Below are positions 45,709-54,987 of a DNA stretch of 64,000 nucleotides, piece after piece. Each line of letters opens with the position of its first letter. Within the stretch, counting starts at the first letter, position 1. Both the position numbers and the translations under genes were made by a program. Under the pieces are notes generated by a model. The model was given only the letters and a program-made list of their open reading frames with translations. It was not told the origin of the DNA and made no database searches. Source of the DNA: Chthonomonadales bacterium. Its GTDB lineage: Bacteria; Armatimonadota; Chthonomonadetes; Chthonomonadales; CAJBBX01. The stretch spans positions 1 to 64,000 of the forward strand of contig JADLGO010000024.1 in NCBI GenBank assembly GCA_020849275.1, read 5' to 3'.

Positions 45709-48700
45709 ATGCGTCGATCGGCGCTACTCGTCACCACCCTCGTAGCCCTCGTGGCGGCCTCCGCGACGCTCTGCGCGCAGGGTGGCCGTAAGCCGGGGCG
45801 TCGCCCCAACGCGAAGCCGCCCTCCGCAAAGCCGGTGAACCGCGCGCGACTGCTGATCCCGGGCGTCGGCGGGTCGACCCCGCGCAAGCCGGGGCCGCCG
45901 AAGCCTTCCGCGCCCGAGGTCCTGCTCGGTCTTCCCGGCCCGCTGCCCGCGCTTCCGGGCCCCGCGCAGATGCCGAGGCCAGGAGCGGGGGCGGACCTCG
46001 GTGGGCTCGAGCTGCGAGCCGCCGGCCCAGCGCTCTACGGCCTCAGCGTTGCCTGGGGGCCGGATGGCGGCATCGCGGGGTGGGACCGCGACGGTGGCAA
46101 ACGCGCACGGCGTCTGGCGCAGCTTCTGCGCTCGGCGGGGGCCACGGGCCTGCGCGTCCCGCTCTCGTGGGCGCAAGTGGAGCCCAGGCGCGGGCAGATG
46201 GACTGGCGGGCCACGGATCGCTTCATGCGTTTCGCGCGCGAGCTGGGAGTCCCGCTGACCTGCACGCTCGCCGGCACGCCGTCCTGGGCGACGGAGAGCC
46301 CCGCCGCCGCGGCGCCACTGCTGCGCCTGAAGGGGCTACGCACGGCCGATCGGCCGCCGTCGCCCGCGTACTACGACGACCTGGGCCGGTTCGCCCGCTC
46401 GGCGGCCGGCCGCTACCGGGGCCTCGTGCGGAGCTGGGAGTTCTGGAGCGAGCCGGATGGCCGCGGCATGGTCACCGTGGTGGCGGACGCGGCCGGCAAG
46501 CCGGTGGACGCGCGCCCCGGTGTCGAGCCGAAGGTCTACGCAGCGCTTCTGAGCGTGTTTGCGCGCGCCGTCAGGGCATCGAACCCCGCGGCGATGGTGG
46601 CCGTCGGCGGCCTCTCGGATCAGCACACCGATTTCCTGCAGGGCCTGTATGCCGCGGGCGCCTCCAGCGTCTTCGACGCGGTCGCCCTGCACCCGTACCG
46701 TGACCGCGGCCTCGTGGCGCTCGAGTGGGTGGACGCGTGCCGCGACGTGATGCTCCGCAGTGGCGACGCCGCCAAGCCCATCTGGATTACGGCGTGGGGA
46801 TGGCCGACCTCCTCGAGCGCGCCGCATGGCGTGCTGCCCCTGCACCAGGCGCGGCTGGTGCGCGAAAGCCTGGAGGCGATGCGTCGGCGGCCCTTCATCG
46901 GGGCGGCCTTCTACGAGAGCCTCAATGACTGGCGGGGCTCCTCCGCGCTCCGGACGGCCGGGCTGTGCACCGATGACCTTCGCGCCAAGGCCGGCTTCGC
47001 GGCCTTCCGCGAGGCCGTGACGGGCCGCCTACCCGGCCCGGTCATGGCCTTTCGTCGCGTTCCGCTGATGGCGGGTGGGCCGACCGGTGACGAGCCCGGC
47101 ATGCGCTGTCCGCCCGTCGCCGTCACGGTCGACGCGGCGAAGCCTGGCGGCCCCGTTCCGCGCGTGTGGGAGGGCTACGCCCAGGGCAGCGAGCCCGGGG
47201 GGGCCAGCGTGGCTCAGGGCCTGGCCGGACGCCTGCGCGGCCTGTCGGCGCGCCTCGTTCGGTTCGACCCATTCCCGGATCCCGGCGCCGTGCGTGCCGC
47301 CGCCGGCGGCGTCCGGTTGGCGTCAACGGCCGGTGCCGCCGCCTTCGACCCCGGCCGTGTGGACTGGGCCTATGCCGACCGCATGATGGAGGCCGTAACG
47401 CAGTCGGGCGCTCGCCCGATGCTGACGTTCGGCACGATGCCCACCGCCCTCTCGTCGCCGCACTCCGACGCGTGGCTGCCGCGCCAACACGAGGAGTACG
47501 CCGCCTTCGTGCGCTCCGTCGTGGCGCGATTCAGCGGCGAGCAGAGGCGCGCGGTCGGCTACTGGGAACTGGCCGCTCCGCGCCTGGAGGGCCATGCCGC
47601 GCTGGCCGCCTGGCTTCGGCTCTACGAGACGTTCGCCGGCGCCGTTCTGGCGGTCGATCCGACGGCCAAGGTGGGCGGGCCCGCCGGGGCCGGGCCGGAC
47701 TCGCCGGCCATACCCGCGCTCCTGGCCTACTGCGAGGAGCGGCGCGTGCCGCTGCATTTCGTCTCGTGGTCCTCCTACCGCGCACAGCCGGCGGCGCTGG
47801 GCGAGGACATCGCCGCCGTGCGGCGAATGGTGGCGGCGCACCCTGGCCTGAAGGGCGTGGAGGTCGTCCTCGGCGAATGGGCCGCGAGCCCGCGCGTCAC
47901 GCCGGCCAACGACGGCCTGGAGGCCTCTTCGTACGTGCTGGCCTCCGCCGAGGTCCTCATGCAGGCGCAGCCGGATCGCGCGCTCTTCTTCGAGGCGAAG
48001 GACGGGGTGAGCTTCCGCGACCCGACGGACCGGTTCTGGGGGCGCTGGGGCCTGGTGACCAGCGATGGTCAGCCCAAGCCCTCCTACAACGCCTTCCTGA
48101 TGCTCAGCCGGCTGGAGGGTGTGCGCTTGCCGGTTGCGTCCGAGGATACCGACGTACGCGCCGTGGCGAGCACCGGCCGCGACGAAGTTCACGTGCTCGT
48201 GTGGTACCGCCCGGGGAGCGGCGGAGAGCACGCCCCCGATGGCGATACGCCCGTTTTGGTGCGAGTGACGGGGCTGCCCTGGAGCCGGCCGACGGTGGGG
48301 CGTCAGTGGCTGCTGGACGGCACGCACGGCAACGCGATGGCCGGCCCGGGCCGCGGGGAGTTGCCGCAAGTTGCCGCGTTCCAGGTGGGCCCCGGGGCGC
48401 TCGAGGTGCCCGTCGTGTTGTCGCCCAATGGGGCGACGCTCGTCGAGTTGCGGCCGGGAGCGCCAACGCGCACCGAACTGAGCCTCCGTACGAGCCAGTA
48501 CGTGGTGCGCAACGGCGAGCCGTTCACCGTCACCGCGACGGTGCGTAACGCGGGGAGCCGGCCGGAGCGCGTGACCGTGGTCGTGGGCAGCGCGGACCCG
48601 GCGCTGATCTCGCCCGGCTCTGGCCGGCTCGGGCCCGTCCGGCTGGCCCCTGGCGCCACGCAGACGCTGCGATTGCGCGTGAAGGCGCCGGCGCGCGACG

Positions 48701-49677
48701 ACGGCGGCGCGTTCCTGATGGCGAAGGCGGGCGATACTGTGGCGTCGGCGGCCATCCGCTACGCCCCCGCCTTGGTCGCGCGGCTGGAGCCCTCCCGCGT
48801 CGACATCGCGCGGCCCGGGGCTGCGGCCGACAGCCTGGAGGCGACGGCGCGCTTCCGCGTGGTGCTGGAGAACCGATCGCCGGAGCCCGTGGCCGCATCG
48901 GTGGTCGGGGGCACGATCGCGCATCGGGTCAACCTGGGGCCGCGCGCGAGTGTGACGGACGCCCTGAGCCTGACCGCACCGACGGCCTCTCCGTCCAACA
49001 CGGAGGTGCCGATCCGCGTGACCGTGGGCGAGCGCGTGGTGGCGACGCTGCGCGCCGTTGTCGGGGTGCCCGGGCTGTGTCGGCACGTCACGCGCCCGGT
49101 GCGCGTGAACGGCGACCTCTCCGAGTGGACCGAGGCCTACCCGTTGGCGCTCGAGCCGCTCGCGCCGGGCGGCCAGGTCACCGCCGGCGCGGGCGTTCAG
49201 GTGATGACGATGTGGGATGAGCAGAGCCTCTACCTGGCGGCCAGTCTCGCGGACGACACCGAATACCAGCCCCATGCCGCGGCAGACATCGTCCGCGGCG
49301 ATTCCGTGCTCCTTGGCGTCGACGCGCGGCGCAACGCGGTGCCCGGCAGGGGCTTCGATTCGGACGACTACGTGTTCGCCGTGGCGCCGGGTCGGCTGCG
49401 CGCGCAGGTCTACCGGCTACGCGGTGGACGCGGCGGAGCCGGCCCGGCGCCCGAGATCGCCGCGGCGGTGCGTCGCGCGGGGGGACGCACCGTCTACGAG
49501 GTCGCGGTGCCCTGGTCGAGCCTGGCGCCCATGCGTCCGCGCGATGGCGCCATCATCGGCACGGCCATCCTGACCAACGACAGCGACGGGCGTTCGCGGC
49601 GCTCGGCGGTATGGGGCGGCGGTCTGACGGGAGCCGGCGACCCCACGCGGTTCCTCGGGCTGCGGCTGGCACGATAG
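45709..49677 (+). CDS. Large secreted glycosidase-like protein with two TIM barrels and a CBM9-like domain
   Basis: A 1322-residue exported protein. Order of parts: signal peptide (LLVTTLVALVAASATLCAQ), a basic Pro-rich stretch (residues 25-75), barrel 1 (about 100-440; LRVPLSWAQVEPRRGQMDWR, SWEFWSEPDG, WITAWGWPTS), barrel 2 (about 475-815; WAYADRMMEAVTQSGARPML, GYWELAAPRLEGHAALAAWL, VVLGEWAASPRV), beta-sandwich domains, and a C-terminal CBM9-like region (GDLSEWTEAYPLALEPLAPG onward). Both barrels read like clan GH-A, GH39-like enzymes. Barrel 1 keeps WEFWSEPDG (acid/base candidate Glu). In barrel 2 the equivalent is WELAAPRLEG, without the usual NEP/SEP, while GEWA supplies a nucleophile candidate. 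The substrate is unknown. GGAGG precedes the ATG. Confidence 0.8.
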   Translation: MRRSALLVTTLVALVAASATLCAQGGRKPGRRPNAKPPSAKPVNRARLLIPGVGGSTPRKPGPPKPSAPEVLLGLPGPLPALPGPAQMPRPGAGADLGGLELRAAGPALYGLSVAWGPDGGIAGWDRDGGKRARRLAQLLRSAGATGLRVPLSWAQVEPRRGQMDWRATDRFMRFARELGVPLTCTLAGTPSWATESPAAAAPLLRLKGLRTADRPPSPAYYDDLGRFARSAAGRYRGLVRSWEFWSEPDGRGMVTVVADAAGKPVDARPGVEPKVYAALLSVFARAVRASNPAAMVAVGGLSDQHTDFLQGLYAAGASSVFDAVALHPYRDRGLVALEWVDACRDVMLRSGDAAKPIWITAWGWPTSSSAPHGVLPLHQARLVRESLEAMRRRPFIGAAFYESLNDWRGSSALRTAGLCTDDLRAKAGFAAFREAVTGRLPGPVMAFRRVPLMAGGPTGDEPGMRCPPVAVTVDAAKPGGPVPRVWEGYAQGSEPGGASVAQGLAGRLRGLSARLVRFDPFPDPGAVRAAAGGVRLASTAGAAAFDPGRVDWAYADRMMEAVTQSGARPMLTFGTMPTALSSPHSDAWLPRQHEEYAAFVRSVVARFSGEQRRAVGYWELAAPRLEGHAALAAWLRLYETFAGAVLAVDPTAKVGGPAGAGPDSPAIPALLAYCEERRVPLHFVSWSSYRAQPAALGEDIAAVRRMVAAHPGLKGVEVVLGEWAASPRVTPANDGLEASSYVLASAEVLMQAQPDRALFFEAKDGVSFRDPTDRFWGRWGLVTSDGQPKPSYNAFLMLSRLEGVRLPVASEDTDVRAVASTGRDEVHVLVWYRPGSGGEHAPDGDTPVLVRVTGLPWSRPTVGRQWLLDGTHGNAMAGPGRGELPQVAAFQVGPGALEVPVVLSPNGATLVELRPGAPTRTELSLRTSQYVVRNGEPFTVTATVRNAGSRPERVTVVVGSADPALISPGSGRLGPVRLAPGATQTLRLRVKAPARDDGGAFLMAKAGDTVASAAIRYAPALVARLEPSRVDIARPGAAADSLEATARFRVVLENRSPEPVAASVVGGTIAHRVNLGPRASVTDALSLTAPTASPSNTEVPIRVTVGERVVATLRAVVGVPGLCRHVTRPVRVNGDLSEWTEAYPLALEPLAPGGQVTAGAGVQVMTMWDEQSLYLAASLADDTEYQPHAAADIVRGDSVLLGVDARRNAVPGRGFDSDDYVFAVAPGRLRAQVYRLRGGRGGAGPAPEIAAAVRRAGGRTVYEVAVPWSSLAPMRPRDGAIIGTAILTNDSDGRSRRSAVWGGGLTGAGDPTRFLGLRLAR

Positions 49678-49707
49678 GCGGGCCCTACGCGACAAGGGAG
49701 CGGCACG

Positions 49708-50757
49708 ATGGCTGAGCTCGAGGATGCCCGCATCGCGGCGCGCGAGGCGGGCGACCGCCACCGCGTGGCGCAGGCCGAGCTCCTGCAGCGGCAGGCGGAG
49801 GTCTCCCGCCTGGAGAAGGAGCACCTCGCCGCCACGGCTGCCTACACGCGGCTGCTCGAGGCCGAGGTCGCCCGCGGCGGGGTTCGGAAGGAGACCCCGC
49901 GGGCCGATCTGAGCCAGTGGCTCGACCCCGGCACCGACTTCGAGGATCTGGTGGTTCAGGCCGGGAGCAGGGCATCGGTCCAGCGGCTCGAGGCGGGGCG
50001 CATGCTGGAGCGCATGGGCCCCAAGGCCGTGGAGCCACTCGTGGCGATGGTACGCCGGGAGAACCGCCTGCGCTGGGCCCGACTGCGCACCGTGGCCGCG
50101 ATCGCCGTCGGCGCCGCCGCGGCGGCGCTGGGCGAGATCGCGCTCGGCCTGGCCGGCACGGCCGGCGCGGCCGCCGCCAACCTGCTGCTACTCGCGATCG
50201 TTATCGGCTCAACGATCGCCATGCGCGCGACGCTGCGCCACCGGCGAGCGGCCGAGGCGCTGGCGCGCATCAAGGACGAGCGCGTCGCCGGGACGCTGGC
50301 GCAGATGTTAGAGCTCGGCGATTGGAGCGTCTACGGGAGCGTCCGCGATGCCCTGCGAAGCTTGCTCCCGCGCCTGCACGCGCGCGACGCCGAGCACTTC
50401 ACCGCCGAGCAGCTCGACTGTCTCTATCGCGTGCTGAGCGGCTCCGACGTCACCCTGATCATCGCCGTCCTGCGCGGCCTCGAGCAGGTCGGTGACGAGC
50501 GAGCGGCCCCGGTTGTCGCGCGGCTGGCGGAGGGCAAGACGCCGGCGTCACGAGACATCCGAGTACAGGAGGCGGCGGCTGCCTGTCTGCCCGTGCTTCT
50601 GGATCGCACGCTGGATGCTCGGCCGGGCCGCTCGCTGCTGCGGCCGGCCACGGCGCCCGCGGGCGGCGAGGCGCTCTTGAGGCCGGCATCTGGCGTGGGC
50701 GATGCGGACCCGGATTTGCTGCTGCGCGCGGCCCGGCCGGCCGAAGGGGGTTCCTGA
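49708..50757 (+). CDS. Membrane HEAT-like protein with C-terminal LLRP motifs
   Basis: I do not recognise a named family. The 349-residue product has an N-terminal coiled coil (residues 1-50, LEDARIAAREAGDRHRVAQA and on), two membrane helices (about 131-175), and HEAT-like helical repeats (VLRGLEQVGDERAAPVVARL near 256). The C-terminus has three LLR motifs: SLLRPA, ALLRPA and LLLRAA. The protein is clearly related to the product of 54984 (same helix pair, LEQVGDxRAA, same LLRP tail). HEAT repeats usually mediate protein contacts. It starts after GGGAG and ends four bases before the convergent TPR-like gene. Confidence 0.78.
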   Translation: MAELEDARIAAREAGDRHRVAQAELLQRQAEVSRLEKEHLAATAAYTRLLEAEVARGGVRKETPRADLSQWLDPGTDFEDLVVQAGSRASVQRLEAGRMLERMGPKAVEPLVAMVRRENRLRWARLRTVAAIAVGAAAAALGEIALGLAGTAGAAAANLLLLAIVIGSTIAMRATLRHRRAAEALARIKDERVAGTLAQMLELGDWSVYGSVRDALRSLLPRLHARDAEHFTAEQLDCLYRVLSGSDVTLIIAVLRGLEQVGDERAAPVVARLAEGKTPASRDIRVQEAAAACLPVLLDRTLDARPGRSLLRPATAPAGGEALLRPASGVGDADPDLLLRAARPAEGGS

Positions 50758-50760
50758 GCG

Positions 50761-51396
50761 CTACCGCGCGTCGGCGTTGCGGGTCGGCCGGCCCTCCTCG
50801 TCCAGGCCAAGCGACCGGTACAGGACGCGCGCGGCCCGGTGGTGGCGGCGCGCGCGCACCGCATTATTCATGTCATAGGCGTAGAGATAGGCGAGCCTCC
50901 GATGGCAGCGGGCGCGGCCGAGCGCGTCGCCGGCGCGGCCGAATAGCCCGAGCGCCTCTCGGTAGCGGATCGCCGCCTCGGCCCAGCGCTCGCGGCGCTG
51001 GAAGACCCGGCCCAGCGCGAACAGGCGTTCCGCGCGTTCGCCCTCGGTCCCCGGCCGCGCCTCGAGTTGGCGGAGATCGCGCTCGTGGCGAGCAACCAGC
51101 AGGTAGAGTCGCTCGGAGGGGCGTCGCCAGAGTGCCCGTACGCCCGCCACGATCCGCCGCGCGCACTCGCCGGCCCTCTGCGCTCCCTCCGGCACGCCCG
51201 CGTACGAGTCGGCCGCCTCCTGAAGCGCCTGCATGGCCTCCGGCATCCGGTCGAGGCCTTCGAGCAGGTCGGCAAGCAGCAGGCAGGCGTCCGCGTGGGC
51301 CTGGCGCTCAGCGTCCGCGACGCCGACGGCCGCCGTGAACGCGGTCACCGCCTCCTGCAGCAGGGCGACGGCGCGCTCGCTCTCGCCGCCCTGCAT
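50761..51396 (-). CDS. TPR-like protein, start uncertain
   Basis: A helical-repeat protein of 211 residues from the ATG at 51396. The repeat pattern AMQGGESERAVALLQEAVTA, ADLLEGLDRMPEAMQALQEA and AEAAIRYREALGLFGRAGDA is that of tetratricopeptide repeats, which mediate protein contacts. The repeat reads on upstream (SAALARRLVEQARAA), but there is no good start codon there, only CTG, and the ATG at 51396 lacks a ribosome binding site. Longer frames overlap ThuA by about 140 bases and look non-coding. The true start may be a non-standard codon or use coupling from the ThuA stop at 51479. Confidence 0.65.
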   Translation of the reverse strand: MQGGESERAVALLQEAVTAFTAAVGVADAERQAHADACLLLADLLEGLDRMPEAMQALQEAADSYAGVPEGAQRAGECARRIVAGVRALWRRPSERLYLLVARHERDLRQLEARPGTEGERAERLFALGRVFQRRERWAEAAIRYREALGLFGRAGDALGRARCHRRLAYLYAYDMNNAVRARRHHRAARVLYRSLGLDEEGRPTRNADAR

Positions 51397-51478
51397 GGCG
51401 GCTCGGGCTTGTTCGACGAGCCGGCGTGCCAGCGCCGCCGATCGGTCCGCCTCGGCGCCGCTCTCCGGCGGTTGGGCG

Positions 51479-52234
51479 TCAGGCGCGATGGGCGCACCAG
51501 ATGACGGCGTTCGCCAGGACGCGCTGCACGATCGGGTTGTGGTAGGTCGGCAGCGTCTCGTGGCCGGGACGGAAGTAGAACACACGCGCCGCGCCGAGCC
51601 CTTCGCCCACGCCGCCACCGGGACCGGACGTGAACCCCTCCGCCTTGCCGGCGCCCACGCTCCAGCAGAGGCCCGATGGGAAGGTCTTGCCGTCGAGCGG
51701 GAAGTGGGACTGGAACACGGTCACGAGCGCGGGCGGAACGTCGAATGGCGCGCCGTACATCTCCTCGCCATCGAGCGCGAAGTCCTCGATGCCGGCGGCG
51801 ATCGGGTGCCAGGGAGCGCAGACGCGGATCTCCTCGCGCTCCGGCGGGTCGTTCTCGCGCCAGCCGCCCTTCAGGTGCCCCTGAGCCCCCAGAATGGCGC
51901 GGAACGGCCGGGCGTAGTGCGCCGAGTGAAGCGCGATGAAGCCCATGCCGCCCTCGACGACGCGGCGCGCCACGCGGGCCGTCGTCTCGTCGCTCACCTC
52001 GCCGTGACGGGCGTGGCCCCACCACAGGAGGACGTCGGCCTGGGCGAGCGCCGACTCGGCGCAGCCCTGCTCGGGCTCATCGAGGTTCGCGGTGGTCGCC
52101 GCGATGCGTCCCTCGCGGTGCTCCGCGAGGCCCTCGGCGACGGCGCCGTTGATGCTACGGGGGTAGACGGACTTCGGAGCGTGGCGGGGAGCCTCGTCCC
52201 ACACCAGCGCCCGAACGAGACCGGCCGCGGCCAT
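51479..52234 (-). CDS. ThuA-like protein
   Basis: A 251-residue protein of the ThuA (trehalose utilization) family, which has a class-I glutamine-amidotransferase-like fold but no known catalysis in most members. Typical parts are VLLWWGHARHGEVSDETTAR near residue 67, GGMGFIALHSAHYARPFRAI near 92, and HPIAAGIEDFALDGEEMYGA near 140, with VFYFRPGHETLPTYHNPIVQ near the end. The ATG at 52234 has GGAGG five bases upstream; an earlier ATG at 52246 does not. It is divergent from the second Gfo/Idh/MocA gene, a partnership often seen in sugar clusters. Confidence 0.9.
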   Translation of the reverse strand: MAAAGLVRALVWDEAPRHAPKSVYPRSINGAVAEGLAEHREGRIAATTANLDEPEQGCAESALAQADVLLWWGHARHGEVSDETTARVARRVVEGGMGFIALHSAHYARPFRAILGAQGHLKGGWRENDPPEREEIRVCAPWHPIAAGIEDFALDGEEMYGAPFDVPPALVTVFQSHFPLDGKTFPSGLCWSVGAGKAEGFTSGPGGGVGEGLGAARVFYFRPGHETLPTYHNPIVQRVLANAVIWCAHRA

Positions 52235-52431
52235 GGTCGCCTCCATTCATACGCCTCGGCGGCATGTCGTCCGCCGCACCGGCTCGTTCGACGCGCCCGG
52301 GCGGCATCCCTTCCGCGCAGGAGTCGGGCCTCGGGCGCCGAATGCTCGGGTGGCGCTGCACCGGCAGGGCCGGGACGAGCGGCGCTCGAGCGTGCCGGGC
52401 GGGCAAGCACAGCCTGCGACAGGAGGACTCG

Positions 52432-53478
52432 ATGGCGGGCAAGATCGGCATTGGCGTGCTGAGCTGGGCGCACGGCCACGTGAACGCGTACGCGGATCGC
52501 ATCCGGGGATTCGACGACGCCCGGATGGTGGCGTGCTGGGACGATAACGAGGAGCGGGGGAGGGCGAACGCGGCCAGTTTCGGGATGCGGTTCAGCCCGC
52601 ACCTTGAGGACGTGCTGGGCGACCCGGAGGTGGAGTGCGTCGTGGTGGCCTCCGAGACCAGCAGGCACGCGGACCTGTGCGTGGCCGCGGCCGGGGCGGG
52701 CAAGGCCATCCTGCTGCAGAAGCCGATGGCGCTCACGCTGATCGACTGCGACCGCGTGATCGAGGCCGTCGACCGGGCGGGGGTGTGGTTCTCCCTGGCC
52801 TTCCAGATGCGCCATGACCCGCAGAACATCCACATGAAGCGACTGGTGGACCAGGGCGCCGTTGGGCGTGTGGGCATCGTCCGGCGGCGGCACTGCATCG
52901 GCGTCTGCCTGAGCCCGGCGTTCGTGAGCGGGCCGAGCCGGTGGCACGTGAGCCGCGAGGCGAACCGTGGCATGTGGATGGACGATGCCTCCCACCCATT
53001 CGATTGGCTCAACTGGATGTGCGGGAGACCGGCGTCGGTGATCGCCGAGATCGACAACGTGTTGACGGACTGCGCGCCCGATGACGCCGGGTTCGCCGTG
53101 TTCCGGTACGAGAACGGCATGATGGCAGAGGTCCACAACTCAAGCATCGCGCTGGCCGGCGAGAACACGACGGAGATCTATGGCGACTGCGGCGTGATCG
53201 TGCAGAACTACGGCGACGGGCCGTCGAGCGCTCTGCAGCCCGCCAGCCCGGTGGGAGTGAGGCTCTTCCAGGCCGACCGTGCCGACCTGGGCTGGCAGGA
53301 CCAGGGGATCCCCGTTCCGGCCAGCCACGGCGAGCGCATCGCGGGCGTCGCGCGCCCGTTCGTCGATGCGCTGAGGGCCGGCGCGCCGATGTGCTCGGCG
53401 CGCGAGGGGCGCGTCGCGGTCGAGATGATCCTGGCCTCCTACGAGTCGGCCGAGACCGGCCATCGCGTGATCCTGTAG
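52432..53478 (+). CDS. Gfo/Idh/MocA family oxidoreductase (second)
   Basis: A 348-residue protein of the same broad family as that at 10896. The N-terminal Rossmann region is GIGVLSWAHGHVNAYADRIR, where the usual G-x-G-x-x-G is loosened to G-V-L-S-W-A-H-G. Then come VVVASETSRHADLCVAAAGA and AILLQKPMALTLIDCDRVIE near residue 95; the EKP motif is QKP here. The C-terminal part includes RGMWMDDASHPFDWLNWMCG. The changed dinucleotide loop may alter cofactor binding. AGGAGGA lies upstream of the ATG. The RNase gene follows after 33 bases. A sugar role is likely from the ThuA neighbour. Confidence 0.88.
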   Translation: MAGKIGIGVLSWAHGHVNAYADRIRGFDDARMVACWDDNEERGRANAASFGMRFSPHLEDVLGDPEVECVVVASETSRHADLCVAAAGAGKAILLQKPMALTLIDCDRVIEAVDRAGVWFSLAFQMRHDPQNIHMKRLVDQGAVGRVGIVRRRHCIGVCLSPAFVSGPSRWHVSREANRGMWMDDASHPFDWLNWMCGRPASVIAEIDNVLTDCAPDDAGFAVFRYENGMMAEVHNSSIALAGENTTEIYGDCGVIVQNYGDGPSSALQPASPVGVRLFQADRADLGWQDQGIPVPASHGERIAGVARPFVDALRAGAPMCSAREGRVAVEMILASYESAETGHRVIL

Positions 53479-53511
53479 GCGATGCGCCGGGGCGAGGAGA
53501 GGGGAGCACGC

Positions 53512-54987
53512 ATGGGGCAGCGGAACCACTCCGACGAAGTCGACCTGATCGAGCTTGCGCGGCAGGCGATGCGCGAGCGCGGCCTGGAACCCGACTACTC
53601 GCCCGAGGCGATCCGACAGGTGCTCCGCCTAGAGGGGCCCGCCACCGCCGACGGGGACGGCACGCGCGACCTGACTTCGCTACCCTGGGCCTCCATCGAC
53701 AACGACGACTCGCGCGATCTCGACCAGCTCACGCTGGCCGAGGACCTCGGCGATGGGAACGCGCGCGTGCTCGTCGCGGTGGCGGACGTCGATGCGGCGG
53801 TGCGTGCCGGCAGCGCGGTCGACTCGCACGCCGCGGTCAACACGACGTCGGTCTACACTCCCGCCATCGTTTTCCACATGCTGCCAGAGCGGCTCTCGAC
53901 CGACCTGACCTCGCTCGTGCAGGGCGAGGAGCGGTTGGCGGTGGTCGCCGCCTACGAGGTCGCGGCCTCGGGCCTGGTCGGGCAATCGGAGGTGTACCGC
54001 GCGCGCGTGGTCAATCACGCGAAGCTGGCCTACCGAGGCGTCTCGGCCTGGCTGGACGGCGAGAGCGAGACCCCGGACGCGCTGGCCGCCGCGCCCGGCG
54101 TAGCCGAGCAGCTTCGCCTTCAGGACGCCATCGCGGCCCGCCTGCGCAAGCGGCGACACGAGCATGGCGCGCTGGACCTCGAGACCATCGAGCCGCGCGC
54201 CGAGATGCGGGCGGGGCGAACGGTGGCCCTGGCCGCCGAGGCGAAGACGCGGGCGCACGGCATCATCGAGGACTTCATGATCGCCGCTAACGGCGTCACC
54301 GCGCGGTTCCTCTCGGAGCGCGGCTTCCCCACCTTTCGCCGCGTCGTGCGCTCGCCGGAGCGGTGGGACCGGCTGGAGGAGCTGGCCGCCGAGTACGGGG
54401 TGAGCCTGCCGCCCGACCCTGACCCCCTCGCCCTCAACCGTTTTCTCGTCCGCCGGCGCGAGGCGGACCCGCTGCGGTTTCCCGATCTCTCGCTCACCGT
54501 CGTGAAGCTGATGGGCGCCGGCGAGTACGCGGTTCAGGCGCCCGACGCGGAGGCGGTCGGCCACTTCGGTCTCGCCGTCCGCGATTACGCCCACTCGACC
54601 GCGCCCAACCGCCGCTACCCGGACGTCATCACGCAGCGGCTTCTGAAGGCGGCCATCGCCGGTCTTCGCTGCCCGCTAGCGCTTGCGGACCTGGAGTACC
54701 TGGCTGGCCACTGCACACAACAGGAGGACGCCGCGAAGAAGGTCGAACGGCGGATGCGCAAGTCGGCGGCCGCCCAGGTGTTGGAGGACCGAATTGGTGA
54801 GCACTTCGACGCGCTCGTCACGGGCAGCGCGGACAAGGGCACGTGGGTGCGGCTGCTCGACCTGCCCGTGGAGGGCCGGCTTGTCACGGGTGAGCGGCGC
54901 GTGGACGTGGGCGATCGGATCCGCGTGAAGCTCTTGTCGACCGACGTGCGGCGCGGCTACATCGACTTCGGCTACGTCGCGGGTTAG
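53512..54987 (+). CDS. RNase II/R family (RNB domain) exoribonuclease
   Basis: A 491-residue RNB-domain protein. The catalytic region reads LPWASIDNDDSRDLDQLTLA near residues 60-80, where D-x-x-x-S-x-D-L-D supplies the metal-binding Asp cluster. Then come VAVADVDAAVRAGSAVDSHA and ARRNRRYPD-type RNB end VRDYAHSTAPNRRYPDVITQ near 360. It is shorter than RNase II or R (650-800) and lacks N-terminal cold-shock domains, with only a short S1-like tail (GRLVTGERRVDVGDRIRVKL). It resembles the short RNB proteins of other phyla. The stop overlaps the stop of the convergent HEAT-like gene. Confidence 0.9.
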   Translation: MGQRNHSDEVDLIELARQAMRERGLEPDYSPEAIRQVLRLEGPATADGDGTRDLTSLPWASIDNDDSRDLDQLTLAEDLGDGNARVLVAVADVDAAVRAGSAVDSHAAVNTTSVYTPAIVFHMLPERLSTDLTSLVQGEERLAVVAAYEVAASGLVGQSEVYRARVVNHAKLAYRGVSAWLDGESETPDALAAAPGVAEQLRLQDAIAARLRKRRHEHGALDLETIEPRAEMRAGRTVALAAEAKTRAHGIIEDFMIAANGVTARFLSERGFPTFRRVVRSPERWDRLEELAAEYGVSLPPDPDPLALNRFLVRRREADPLRFPDLSLTVVKLMGAGEYAVQAPDAEAVGHFGLAVRDYAHSTAPNRRYPDVITQRLLKAAIAGLRCPLALADLEYLAGHCTQQEDAAKKVERRMRKSAAAQVLEDRIGEHFDALVTGSADKGTWVRLLDLPVEGRLVTGERRVDVGDRIRVKLLSTDVRRGYIDFGYVAG

